NCBI GenBank assembly: GCA_025350465.1
Contig: JANXXU010000002.1
Location: forward strand, 124,001 to 188,000
Reading direction: 5' to 3'
Origin: Alphaproteobacteria bacterium
GTDB taxonomy: Bacteria > Pseudomonadota > Alphaproteobacteria > Micropepsales > Micropepsaceae
DNA length: 64,000 nt
Shown here: one piece after another, positions 1-8,668 of the stretch
How the letters are laid out: every line of letters begins with the position of its first letter
Numbering within the stretch: position 1 is the first letter of the stretch
Notes under the pieces: generated by a model
What the model saw: the letters and a program-made list of their open reading frames with translations, nothing else
Told to the model about the DNA's origin: nothing
Databases searched by the model: none
Program-made: the position numbers and the translations under genes

Positions 1-474
1 GCCGGGCTCGCGGCGGCCGCAGGCCTCGGGCTCGTTGTTGTTGCCCGGTTGGGCGAGGCGATACGGCAACCGCCGAGCGGTCCGACCGTGGCGCGATACG
101 GCATATCGCAGTCGCACTGCACTCAGTTCATTGCGCTCGCTAAAGCGAAATTCGGTTCTGATTGGAAGTACCGGCTCGATCCGCGTGACACGACATGCGC
201 GGCACAAATCCAGCAGGAGTGGGAGCATCAATGGAATCCCCGTTTTCCTTCGGAACCGCTGCAGCAACCGACCGTGACGATCAGCGCACCGATTGCGCCA
301 GCGGTTGATGCAGGCCCCTCACCCATCGACACACACCTTCTCAACCCGGAAACGTATTGCCTGAATGTCATCTCGCTGGCCCAGGCGCGTTACAAGACCG
401 ATTGGGCCCTTAGAGTCACGCCGGCTGAAGCAGCGAGTTGCGGCGTGCAGATTGAAAAGGCCGCAAGTCAGTGA
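1..474 (+). CDS. Membrane-anchored protein with two Cys-bracketed repeats (5' truncated)
   Basis: The reading frame is open from base 1, so the gene starts upstream of the window. The first visible residues are a hydrophobic Ala/Gly/Leu/Val run that looks like the end of a membrane segment or signal anchor. The remainder contains two copies of a roughly 36-residue unit: Cys, a helix ending in an AxAK/R-F/Y pair, then DW, Arg, and a second Cys (CTQFIALAKAKFGSDW...CAAQIQ and CLNVISLAQARYKTDW...CGVQIE). Each pair of Cys could form a disulfide if the repeat is periplasmic. A proline-rich linker separates the copies. I do not recognise the family and give no function. The stop is 40 bases before the next gene. 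Confidence 0.6.
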   Translation, partial: AGLAAAAGLGLVVVARLGEAIRQPPSGPTVARYGISQSHCTQFIALAKAKFGSDWKYRLDPRDTTCAAQIQQEWEHQWNPRFPSEPLQQPTVTISAPIAPAVDAGPSPIDTHLLNPETYCLNVISLAQARYKTDWALRVTPAEAASCGVQIEKAASQ

Positions 475-514
475 AGAATCGGCCGGAGGTTGGCCGCCGA
501 GCGATCCGGTCCCG

Positions 515-805
515 ATGACATCGTCTGTTCGCGACAATCCAAGCCGCCATCGGTTCGAGATCGACGTCGATGGCGTCATCGCGTTCAGCGTGTATCGGCA
601 CGAACCGGGTGTTGTCACATTCGTTCACACCGAGGTTCCGGACGCCCTTTCGGGGCGCGGAGTTGGCTCGAAGGTGGCTCAAGGCGCACTCGAAATCGTG
701 CGTGCCCGTGGCGAAAAAGTGATCGCCGAGTGCCCTTTCATTGCCGGTTACATCAAAAAACATCTCGAATTCCAGGACCTGCTGGTCGGACGCGGATCGA
801 TCTGA
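515..805 (+). CDS. Small GNAT-type N-acetyltransferase (Acetyltransf_CG / NATD1-like)
   Basis: Single-domain protein of 96 residues. It carries the compact GNAT core with the acetyl-CoA loop seen as SGRGVGSKVAQGAL (about residues 45-58), the V-P-E/D strand before it (TEVPDALSGRG), and the C-terminal CPFIAGYIKKH motif that marks the small YjdJ/NATD1 subfamily (PF14542). The length matches that family. The ATG at 515 is chosen because upstream in-frame codons would overlap the preceding gene and lack family similarity. The substrate is unknown; members are thought to acetylate small molecules or proteins. It lies between unrelated genes, so context adds nothing. Confidence 0.88.
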   Translation: MTSSVRDNPSRHRFEIDVDGVIAFSVYRHEPGVVTFVHTEVPDALSGRGVGSKVAQGALEIVRARGEKVIAECPFIAGYIKKHLEFQDLLVGRGSI

Positions 806-927
806 TCGGCAATCCATGCCGGTTGGCGGCGTTGCAATGAGAGCCGCGATATCCTACGGCGGTGTTGTCATGGGGAATCGGATCGCTTGGCGGCGTTGCC
901 GGCGCCCCTCGGTCAGTTTGGGCATTC

Positions 928-3900
928 ATGGCGGCAAAGCCGGTCTTCTTCGATCCGACGGGTAAACGGGCGCGGCGTGTCTCGTTCGTGGCCTGGTCGC
1001 TGGCGGTCTTGAGCACGCTCCTGTTCGTGGCTTTTGTCGCGAGCATGCTGGTCGTACCGGTATTGCCCGGGGTCGACTTTCGCCGTGTTCATACCGGGGC
1101 GATCAAGACGCCACCGAACGGCGTGCCCGTCGCGCCAGGCCTCTTGAGGCACGCGGCGGCGCTTGCCGCCGATGTCCGGGCGCGCCAGCACGGCATACCG
1201 CGTGCCATCCATCCCAAGATCATGCCTGTGACCCCGGCCACGCGTAGGCCGCATCCGGCGTTTCTTCCGCCGAACCGGACCAAACCGCTGACGATCGGCT
1301 TCTATGTCAATTGGGACGACAGCAGCTATGCCTCGCTGCGCCGTTCCCTGCCCTCGCTCGATTGGGTCGTGCCGGCTTGGCTCACCATGGGCGGCGCGGA
1401 AATGGCGCTAGCCATCGAAGTCGACCCCAAGGCGCTCGATCTCATCCATCGCGTTAAGCCGGACATGCCGATCCTGCCACTTCTGCAAAATTCGCAGAAC
1501 GATGTCTGGGACGGTAAGGGCCTGGCCAAGCTGTTGTCGGACAAGGTCGTGCGCGCGAAACGCATCCAAGAAATCGCGGCCTTTGTCGAGCAATACAAAC
1601 TGCAGGGCGTGACAATCGACTTTGAAGAAGTACCGTCGGCAGCGCAGCCGGACCTTCAGGCTTTTATCGGCGAGCTGCAGGCGCAATTCGCGCCGCATCG
1701 TTGGGTCGTTGCCATGGCCGTTCCCTTCGACGACGACAGCTGGAACTACGATATTTATGCAGCGCGCACCGATTATCTCATGCTGATGGCATATGATGAG
1801 CATTGGGCAGGTGGAAAGCCCGGCAGCATTGCCGCGCAAGCGTGGTTCGAAGAAAAGCTTGAGAAGCGGATGGCCAAGCTCGATCCCGAGCACACGATCA
1901 TTGCTCTGGGCAACTACGGCTACGATTGGGTCAAGGGGCAAGAGGCCAGCGACCTGACATTCCAGGAAGCGGTCTTGGCCGCGCGCGACTCCGACGCCGA
2001 GATCGATTTCGACGACGATAGTTTGAACCCGCATTTCTCGTTCGTCGAAGACGACGGTAGTCAACACGAAATCTGGCTCTTGGATGCTGTCACCACGTTC
2101 AACGAGGTGCATGCCGCAGACCCCTATCGACCGGCCGGATACGCGTTGTGGCGATTGGGTTCGGAAGATCCAAGCGTCTGGAACGTGTTGGGCCGCACTT
2201 ACAATTTGGCGGCGCCCGCAGGCTTGCGGACGCTTTCGATGGGTGAAGACATCGACTTCGAAGGCACGGGCGAAATTCTGCACATCGCCGCGGAACCGGC
2301 GCCCGGCGCCCGCACATTTCAACTCGATCAAGAGAGCGGCGACATCATCGAGGAGAAATTTACGGAGTTGCCGACTTCCTTCGTCATCCAGCGCCTAGGC
2401 GCCGTACCCGGCAAGGTTGCGCTGACATTCGACGACGGGCCGGATCCCGTTTGGACGCCACAGATTCTCGACATCCTGAAAGCGAAACACGTCAGCGCCA
2501 GTTTTTTCATTATCGGCGAGAATGCGCAAGCCAATCCCGATCTCGTGCAACGCGAAATCGAGGAGGGACACGATGTCGGCAACCACACATTCACACATCC
2601 AAATTTGGGCGAGAGCCCGAGCGGTCTCGTCGAACTGGAGCTGAACGCGACTCAGCGTTTGTTCGAAGCACTGACGGGCCGCTCGCTGCGCATGTTCCGG
2701 CCGCCCTACTTCGGCGATGCGGAGCCGACCACGCAGGACGAAGTCGTTCCCGTACAAATCGCGCAGAGCATGGGCTATGTCACGATCGGCCTGCGCGTCG
2801 ATCCGGACGATTGGCAGCAACCGCCGGTCGATGAAATCGTGACGCGTACGTTGACGCAGCTCGCCAATCCAAACCCCGAAGAGCGCGGGCAAATAGTCTT
2901 GCTGCACGATGCGGGCGGCGATCGCTCCCACACTGTCGCCGCCCTTCCCGCATTGATCGACACCTTGCGGGCCAAAGGCTATTCGATCGTGCCGGTCTCC
3001 GCGCTGGCGGGGCTCACGCGCGATCAGGCGATGCCGCCGCTGCCGCCGGGCGCATTGGCGGTCGTCGCCGACCGGCCGATGTTCCTGATCTTGGGCCTCG
3101 GCGGCCATTTCTTGCATTGGCTTTTTCTTGCGACCATCACGCTTGGGTTCGCGCGGCTTGCGTTCTTGTGCGGATTGGCTCTGAAGAATTCGCGCGACGA
3201 AGCGCGCCGACAGGCGCCCGCTTTCGAGACGCCGCCACTCGTGTCGGTACTAATCCCGGCATTCAACGAGGCGAGCGTCATCGGCATCTCGGTCGACCGG
3301 ATTCTAGCAAGCACGTATCCCAATCTCGAAGTGATCGTCGTCGACGACGGCTCAAGCGACGCCACGTCGGATATGGTGCAGCGGCGTTGTGGACACAATT
3401 CACGCGTCTCTCTGATCACCATTCCCAACAGCGGCAAGGCGACGGCGGTGAACACGGGCTTTGCCCGGTCACGCGGCGAGATCATCGTCGCGCTCGATGC
3501 CGACACGCAATTCCAGCCCGAGACGATTTCGCAGTTAACCCGTTGGTTCGCGAACCCGACGGTCGGTGCGGTGGCCGGCAACGCCAAGGTCGGCAATCGG
3601 ATCAACACTATTACGCGCTGGCAAGCGCTCGAATACATCACGGCACAAAATCTCGAGCGGCGAGCGTTGGCGGCAGTCAACTGCGTGACCGTGGTGCCGG
3701 GCGCCGTCGGCGCATGGCGTCGCCGCGTGCTCGATCAGCAAGGCGGGTTTCCCGCCGACACATTAGCCGAGGATCAAGACCTTACGATCGCCGTTCAACG
3801 CGCGGGTTGGCGCGTGTTGTTCGATTCCGACGCTATCGCGTGGACGGAAGCGCCGGACACGCTGACCGGTCTTGCACGCCAGCGTTTTCGCTGGGCATAC

Positions 3901-4347
3901 GGTACGTTGCAATGTTTGTGGAAGCACAGCTCGGCATTCATGCGCCCACGCTACGGCACGCTCGGCCTCATCGGGTTGCCGCAAGTGTGGCTCTTCCAAA
4001 TCCTGTTTGCCGTCGTGTCGCCGCTCGTCGACTTGATGTTGGCATGGCAGATTGTCGGCACCTATATCGACTACCTTCAACACCGCGAACAATTCAGCCC
4101 CGACAATCTGATCGAGACCGGGTTTTACTACGGCCTGTTCATGCTGGTGGATCTTGGCGCCGCGCTCTTGGCGTTCGCCATGGAAAAAGGCGAAGACCGC
4201 AAGCTTCTCTGGTGGCTCACGCTGCAGCGCTTCGGCTACCGCCAGATCATGTATTACGTCGTCCTCAAGTCGCTAGCGACCGCGATTAGCGGACCATTCG
4301 TCGGCTGGGGCACGCTGGTGCGCAAGGCGACCGTCAAGACAAGTTGA
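928..4347 (+). CDS. Tri-domain polysaccharide enzyme: GH18-like hydrolase, NodB-type deacetylase and processive GT2 synthase
   Basis: Large inner-membrane protein of 1139 residues. A short cytoplasmic start and one membrane segment (about 12-45) lead into a GH18-like domain from about residue 121, with the catalytic stretch GVTIDFEEV near 227, which resembles the GVNIDFE form of YaaH-type enzymes. A polysaccharide deacetylase (NodB, CE4) domain follows, with TFDDGPD near 497, HTFTH near 553, RPPY and LLHD near 657. After a membrane pair comes a family 2 glycosyltransferase with VLIPAFNE (about 772), VDDGSSD, the DAD metal site (about 856), the AEDQDL motif and QRFRW (about 985), then C-terminal membrane segments. 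QxxRW implies a processive synthase. By family it should make, partly deacetylate and trim a beta-linked aminosugar polymer such as PNAG- or chitin-like glycan; the product is inference. Start ATG 928 is preferred over an upstream GTG at 862. Confidence 0.9.
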   Translation: MAAKPVFFDPTGKRARRVSFVAWSLAVLSTLLFVAFVASMLVVPVLPGVDFRRVHTGAIKTPPNGVPVAPGLLRHAAALAADVRARQHGIPRAIHPKIMPVTPATRRPHPAFLPPNRTKPLTIGFYVNWDDSSYASLRRSLPSLDWVVPAWLTMGGAEMALAIEVDPKALDLIHRVKPDMPILPLLQNSQNDVWDGKGLAKLLSDKVVRAKRIQEIAAFVEQYKLQGVTIDFEEVPSAAQPDLQAFIGELQAQFAPHRWVVAMAVPFDDDSWNYDIYAARTDYLMLMAYDEHWAGGKPGSIAAQAWFEEKLEKRMAKLDPEHTIIALGNYGYDWVKGQEASDLTFQEAVLAARDSDAEIDFDDDSLNPHFSFVEDDGSQHEIWLLDAVTTFNEVHAADPYRPAGYALWRLGSEDPSVWNVLGRTYNLAAPAGLRTLSMGEDIDFEGTGEILHIAAEPAPGARTFQLDQESGDIIEEKFTELPTSFVIQRLGAVPGKVALTFDDGPDPVWTPQILDILKAKHVSASFFIIGENAQANPDLVQREIEEGHDVGNHTFTHPNLGESPSGLVELELNATQRLFEALTGRSLRMFRPPYFGDAEPTTQDEVVPVQIAQSMGYVTIGLRVDPDDWQQPPVDEIVTRTLTQLANPNPEERGQIVLLHDAGGDRSHTVAALPALIDTLRAKGYSIVPVSALAGLTRDQAMPPLPPGALAVVADRPMFLILGLGGHFLHWLFLATITLGFARLAFLCGLALKNSRDEARRQAPAFETPPLVSVLIPAFNEASVIGISVDRILASTYPNLEVIVVDDGSSDATSDMVQRRCGHNSRVSLITIPNSGKATAVNTGFARSRGEIIVALDADTQFQPETISQLTRWFANPTVGAVAGNAKVGNRINTITRWQALEYITAQNLERRALAAVNCVTVVPGAVGAWRRRVLDQQGGFPADTLAEDQDLTIAVQRAGWRVLFDSDAIAWTEAPDTLTGLARQRFRWAYGTLQCLWKHSSAFMRPRYGTLGLIGLPQVWLFQILFAVVSPLVDLMLAWQIVGTYIDYLQHREQFSPDNLIETGFYYGLFMLVDLGAALLAFAMEKGEDRKLLWWLTLQRFGYRQIMYYVVLKSLATAISGPFVGWGTLVRKATVKTS

Positions 4348-4559
4348 GGGACGAACACAATGGCGACGCTAGAGCTTGGCCGAATTGCGGCGGCACCGGC
4401 GCTTGTCCGATCGGTTCCCCGAACCAGCGGGCGCTTTCGTCGGCCAACCGCCGTCACCGCCCGCTGCCCCAGCCCAATAGCCGCCGCGCATACTGGTCAT
4501 CGCGCGCCTGCGCGTCTAAGACTCGCGGCACCCAAGAAAACGAAACCAAGGGAAACGTC

Positions 4560-5795
4560 ATGGCGATCGACTTTGAGATTCCGGCCGAGGCAAAGGCCAT
4601 CCGTGAAAAGGTACGTCAGTGGGTGCACGACGAATGCATCCCGGCGGAGAAAAAATTGATCGCCGGCGCCGACTACAAGCCCTTGCTCGGCGAGTTGCGC
4701 AAGAAGGCTCGCGCGCAGGGGCTCTGGTGCCCGTTCATCCCGAAGAAGCACGGCGGCATGGGGCTTGGTCCGCTCGCCAACGCGCTGGTTCAGATGGAGT
4801 TGGGCGAGAGCTATCTCGGCGCCCTGTCGATGAACACGCAAGGGCCCGATGACGCAACGATGCTGACATTGCTTGAGCACGGCACCGAATTTCAAAAGGA
4901 GAAATTCCTGAAGCCGCTGCTCAACGGCGAAAAGCGCATCTGCTATTCGATGACCGAGAAGGCGGCAGGCGCGGACGCGACGGGCATGCAGACGCGCGCC
5001 GAGAAATCCGGCAACGACAAATACATGTTGAACGGCGAGAAATGGTTTTCAAGCGCAGCGAGCGTCGCCGACATCGCGCTCGTCATGGCCAAGACCGATC
5101 CGGGCGCGCCGCGCCATCAGCAATTCTCGACCTTCCTCGTCGAGCTGCCCAATCCCGGCTATCGCATCAAGCGCAACATTCCGACCATGGCGCTCGAAGG
5201 GCCGCTGTCGCACATCCTCGGCGGCGGACACGCGGAGATCGAGATCAAGGATCTTGAAGTGCCGGCGGAGAACTTGCTCGGCGGCGAAGGCGGCGGCTTT
5301 AGCATGGGCCAACACCGCCTCGCCTACGGGCGGCTTCGTCACGGCATGCACAACGTGGCGATGGCGCAGCGCGCGCTCGACATGGCGGTCGGACACATCA
5401 CCAAGCGCACGACGTTCGGCAAAAAGCTGGATGAGCGCCAGGCGGTGCAATTTATGCTCGCCGATTGCGCCAGCGAACTCTACATCGCGCGCCTGATGTT
5501 GCTGCACATCGCCTATAAGGCGGAGCGCGGCCTGGATTTGCGCCAAGAGAACGGCATCGCGAAGGTCTTTCTCGCGCACATGGTGCACAAGGTCGTCGAC
5601 ACGGCGATCCAATTGCACGGCGCACTCGGCTACAGCCGCGATACGCCGCTTGCCGCCTGGTACACGCACATCCGTTCGCAGCGCCTTGTCGACGGACCCG
5701 ACGAAGTTCATCGCTGGACGACGGGCCGCAACGTGATCAAGGCCTTCAAGGCACACGGCACGACGGCCTCGGCCGCGGGCGGGGATTTGCTCTAA
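4560..5795 (+). CDS. Acyl-CoA dehydrogenase (ACAD10/11-like)
   Basis: FAD enzyme of 411 residues expected to oxidise acyl-CoA to the 2,3-enoyl form in fatty-acid or branched-acid breakdown. The order of N-terminal helical, middle beta and C-terminal helical domains is visible: CYSMTEKAAGADA and the WFSSAA segment in the middle, then RTTFGKKLDERQAVQFMLAD and the C-terminal HGALGYS...PLAAWY...DGPDEVHR. The last motif is characteristic of the ACAD10/11 subgroup. ATG 4560 follows AAGGGA at a good distance; the frame stays open upstream, but that part lacks family similarity. It stands alone, 212 bases after the previous gene. Confidence 0.92.
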   Translation: MAIDFEIPAEAKAIREKVRQWVHDECIPAEKKLIAGADYKPLLGELRKKARAQGLWCPFIPKKHGGMGLGPLANALVQMELGESYLGALSMNTQGPDDATMLTLLEHGTEFQKEKFLKPLLNGEKRICYSMTEKAAGADATGMQTRAEKSGNDKYMLNGEKWFSSAASVADIALVMAKTDPGAPRHQQFSTFLVELPNPGYRIKRNIPTMALEGPLSHILGGGHAEIEIKDLEVPAENLLGGEGGGFSMGQHRLAYGRLRHGMHNVAMAQRALDMAVGHITKRTTFGKKLDERQAVQFMLADCASELYIARLMLLHIAYKAERGLDLRQENGIAKVFLAHMVHKVVDTAIQLHGALGYSRDTPLAAWYTHIRSQRLVDGPDEVHRWTTGRNVIKAFKAHGTTASAAGGDLL

Positions 5796-5928
5796 GGCGG
5801 AAGCTTAGGGGTGGTGCAGGGTCACATGCTGCTTTGCGGCAACATTTTCCCTTTGCAAGGAACCCTTGTGCGGGTACCGGGTGCTCGGTATCTCTAGAAA
5901 TTGCACGACCGTAGAGTGAGGGGACGTA

Positions 5929-6855
5929 ATGCCGATTTCGAATTATCTCGCGCCGGAGATTGTCGCGAGCTTTTTGACATTGACGTTCCTCGAGATCGTT
6001 CTGGCGGGCGACAACCTCGTTCTGATTGCAATCCTTGCCGGAAAACTTCCGGAGTCGCAGCGTCCGCTCGCCCGGCGGCTCGGCCTCATCGCCGCGGTCT
6101 TCACGCGACTCGCGCTGCTGTTCTCCCTGTTCTGGCTTGCGCATCTGCAAGCGCCGATCGCGATTGCGCTTCCGGGCGGAGCAAAATTCGCCGTTACGCC
6201 GCGCGAGATCGTCCTGGGCCTCGGCGGCTTATTCCTGATCTGGAAATCGCTATCGGAAATCTCCACCATCTTTACCGCGCGCGGCGTCCAAATTGGTCCG
6301 AGTTCGGTGCACGTTTGGCGAAATGCCTTTGTGCTTACGATCTTACAGATCGCCGTTTTCGATATCGCCTTCTCGCTCGACAGCGTCATCGCCGCGCTGG
6401 GCTTGGCACAGCGCGTCGAAGTCATGGCTGCCGCCATCGTCACCGCAGCCTTCCTTATGCTCTTTCTCGTGAACCCGATCTCGAATTTCATCGACCGGCA
6501 CAAGGTCGTGAGGCTTATCGCGCTCAACTTTTTGACGCTCGTCGGCTCGCTCCTCATTGCCGAAGCGGCGGATCTGGATGTTCCAAGGCTCTATTTCTAC
6601 GCGGCGCTCGGCGCCGCGATCGTCGCCCAACTTATCGTGCTCTGGCTTCTGTCATGGTCGCCACGCGCCCGGCACGCGGTGACCCTGCTACTCGTGATGT
6701 TGGGCGTCGCGGCCGTATTCGGCGTGACGCTCTACGTAAATCGGGATTCCGCGGCGGGCGAGCGCGCTTATGCGCTCCTGGTTTCGCTTCCGCAGGCCGC
6801 AGGCGACCTGGCGGAGGCAGCATTTAACTGGGTGCGGTCTTTGCTCTCCGCTTAG
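5929..6855 (+). CDS. TerC family integral membrane protein
   Basis: Polytopic protein of 308 residues with about eight to nine membrane segments. The two family hallmarks are present: an acidic pair in LEIVLAGDNLVLIAI (about residues 20-34) and FDIAFSLDSVIAALG (about 145-160), with Asn and Asp residues inside helices that are thought to bind metal. TerC relatives (Alx, YkoY, MeeF) are linked to manganese or other metal export and to metalation of secreted enzymes, so a metal efflux role is likely but not shown here. ATG 5929 sits behind GAGGGGA. I looked for a yybP-ykoY manganese riboswitch in the 133-base leader and did not find its conserved core. Confidence 0.92.
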   Translation: MPISNYLAPEIVASFLTLTFLEIVLAGDNLVLIAILAGKLPESQRPLARRLGLIAAVFTRLALLFSLFWLAHLQAPIAIALPGGAKFAVTPREIVLGLGGLFLIWKSLSEISTIFTARGVQIGPSSVHVWRNAFVLTILQIAVFDIAFSLDSVIAALGLAQRVEVMAAAIVTAAFLMLFLVNPISNFIDRHKVVRLIALNFLTLVGSLLIAEAADLDVPRLYFYAALGAAIVAQLIVLWLLSWSPRARHAVTLLLVMLGVAAVFGVTLYVNRDSAAGERAYALLVSLPQAAGDLAEAAFNWVRSLLSA

Positions 6856-6894
6856 CGCAGAGACGCCGTTTGAACCGGAACGATACGCCGCCGC

Positions 6895-7422
6895 CTACCC
6901 GCCACACGTCGCCGTCGGCTCTCCGATGACATTGTGAAATGCCGCAATCCAATCGGCGACAAGGTCGTGCTGATAAAGATGCAGGAGCTGCGTTGCGGCA
7001 TCTGCGCCCTGCTCTGCTAGTTTCTTGCAGACGCGAGCATGCATGCAATCTTCGAGCTTCGCCTTGGCGGGCGCTCCCCACGTTCCGGCCTCGAGTTGCG
7101 GCCAGAGATTCACCTCGACGTCCTCGCCGCCCAGCTTGCCGGCGATAAGCCGGTCGATCTTGCACTTTTTTGATCCTTGGTTGTGGCAGACGGGATCGTT
7201 GTTTCCGGTCAGATGATACTCCGCGAATACGTCGCGCCGCATTGCGAGTGAGACCGGATGATCGTTCGCACTCCAGTTCGTGCTGCAGAGCTGTTCGACC
7301 GTGACATCGCTGCGCGCCTTTCCGGGCGTAAGGCTCAAATCAGGATAGCTCGCGTTGGCGCTAAGCGCGGGCGCGGTTATCACCAGCAAGGCAATAACGG
7401 ATTGCGAGATGTGCTTGATCAT
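6895..7422 (-). CDS. Secreted protein related to a periplasmic HNH-nuclease-like family, catalytic residues altered
   Basis: A 175-residue protein with a signal peptide (MIKH, then a hydrophobic core, cleavage near ANA-S). The mature part resembles secreted HNH-like proteins that read ...R.DVFAEY...IDHLI...GG....NLWPQ...H.K..LE..LH..VC. Here the body is conserved (RRDVFAEY, LGGEDVEVNLWPQ, AKLEDCMHARVC), but the family Asp-His is Asp-Arg (residues 90-91) and the later His is missing (GAPAKAK). Six cysteines in the mature part suggest disulfides. It is therefore probably not an active HNH nuclease. ATG 7422 is chosen because GGAGGG lies just upstream and the signal peptide begins there; the frame is open for 53 more codons upstream. 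Assignment to the family rests on remembered motifs. Confidence 0.7.
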   Translation of the reverse strand: MIKHISQSVIALLVITAPALSANASYPDLSLTPGKARSDVTVEQLCSTNWSANDHPVSLAMRRDVFAEYHLTGNNDPVCHNQGSKKCKIDRLIAGKLGGEDVEVNLWPQLEAGTWGAPAKAKLEDCMHARVCKKLAEQGADAATQLLHLYQHDLVADWIAAFHNVIGEPTATCGG

Positions 7423-7599
7423 GGGCCCTCCAGCGGGTGGCCCGAAAATGGTAGCGCGATTCGCAAACCGTCCCGTACACGCTGTGATCGATACGACGCA
7501 TACTAGAAGTTGACGCTCATCCTTCTTGTCGTTGTTTGCTGTGGAAGACTCACCGCAACCGAGCGCCCGTGGCGCTTTCACGTCACGCGCAGCGGGAAC

Positions 7600-8217
7600 T
7601 CAGTGTTGCAAACTGCGGCTCAGCCACTCCATCGGGCGGTCGATCTGGAAAAAGAGCGTCGCGGTCTCGCCCGTCGCCGATTTCGCGTCCTGCTTGTCGT
7701 ATGAATGACCGTCGTCCTGGACGAGGCTCTGTAGCGTTGGCTTGAGACGCAGGGCCGTCAGGACGTCGTATTCCTCGCTGATGGTAACGACGACGAACGC
7801 GGTCTTCGGTGTCTTGCCGTCGCCCGAGGCGAGGATCGAGGCCATAAGGCCACGCGCAACCGTTCGATGGAAGACCGCCTTCGCCGAGTCGCTCGCCAGT
7901 TCGAAACAGCGCCCGCTGACAATGTGCGCGGTGATGTCGATGAAGATAGTTTTCAGCACCTTGTCGGCTGCGGTGAGGGCCTTGGCGCAATCTTGCGCGT
8001 TGAATGCATTGAGCATCGCCGTGCGCGGCTCGTCGTAGTCGCCGCCTTCGGGTTGATAGTGCGCCGACTGCGCGTAGGCGTCGCGCAGCGCACGATAATC
8101 AAGCGTGACGTCGCCCGCCTTGACGCGCGCGACCATAGCCTCGTAGCCCTCAGCGGCGCGCGCCGGAGTTGACCCTAGGCTAACAACAATCAGAACGGCG
8201 ACTGCAAACCGCATCAT
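7600..8217 (-). CDS. Secreted DUF4919 protein
   Basis: A 205-residue protein with a signal peptide ending near ARA-AEG. The mature part follows the DUF4919 pattern: DYRALRDAYAQSAHYQP, a helical repeat region with AFNAQDCAKALTAADKVL and IFIDITAHIVSGRCFE, then AVFHRTVARGLMASILASGDGKTPKTAFVVV and a Gln/His/Ser-Tyr strand region near the C terminus. The first half resembles a TPR-like solenoid. No enzymatic motif is visible and no function is known for the family. It sits between two other envelope or stress-related genes on the same strand, separated from each by 60-180 bases, so it may be transcribed alone. Confidence 0.85.
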   Translation of the reverse strand: MMRFAVAVLIVVSLGSTPARAAEGYEAMVARVKAGDVTLDYRALRDAYAQSAHYQPEGGDYDEPRTAMLNAFNAQDCAKALTAADKVLKTIFIDITAHIVSGRCFELASDSAKAVFHRTVARGLMASILASGDGKTPKTAFVVVTISEEYDVLTALRLKPTLQSLVQDDGHSYDKQDAKSATGETATLFFQIDRPMEWLSRSLQH

Positions 8218-8280
8218 CCCAGCACCACCTTGCGGCTCCCTCCGTTGGGTGCGCCACCCAATGTCGCATGAAGTGGGCAG

Positions 8281-8649
8281 CTAGGTCAGCGGCCGAATAT
8301 TCGCGACCTTGAACGTGCGCGTGACGCCATCGTGTTCGGTGATGGAGAGATATTCGCCAAGTTTGACGGTGTGGCGGTCCAGCTTGAAAAGGGGCTCGTC
8401 GTCGGTGGTGTCGGTGTCGTCGTAGTCGAAGATCCACGCCTTGCCGCGGTGAACGAGGCGGCCGCTCTGGTCGTCTTGGCCGGCGACGAACCGGCGCACG
8501 ACGCAGGCGCCCTTCACGTCGCGCCAGCCAGCTTCGTCCAGGTGACCGCTCGCGTCGAGCGGTGCGACGAACTCGTAACCATGCTTCGGATCGCCGTTCG
8601 GGTAATCTTTGGAACGTGCCAGCTCCAACCATATCCGGAACAGTTTCAT
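8281..8649 (-). CDS. Conserved hypothetical protein, about 120 residues
   Basis: Cytoplasmic protein of 122 residues with no signal or membrane segment. It has a distinctive conserved layout: MKLFRIWLELARSKDYPNGD at the start, HGYEFVAPLD, a middle with VVRRFVAG, an acidic Asp/Thr-rich stretch (DYDDTDTTDDEP), and FKLDRHTVKLGEYLSITEHDG near the end. I recall similar unannotated alphaproteobacterial proteins but no function. The start at 8649 follows GGAGAA. It lies 19 bases downstream of the universal stress protein gene on the same strand, so co-transcription is likely. Confidence 0.75.
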   Translation of the reverse strand: MKLFRIWLELARSKDYPNGDPKHGYEFVAPLDASGHLDEAGWRDVKGACVVRRFVAGQDDQSGRLVHRGKAWIFDYDDTDTTDDEPLFKLDRHTVKLGEYLSITEHDGVTRTFKVANIRPLT

Positions 8650-8668
8650 CTTGTTCTTCTCCGTGAAT

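Noticed and set aside
5796-5928. Possible yybP-ykoY manganese riboswitch before the TerC gene
   Set aside because: Searched by eye for the conserved core; not found.
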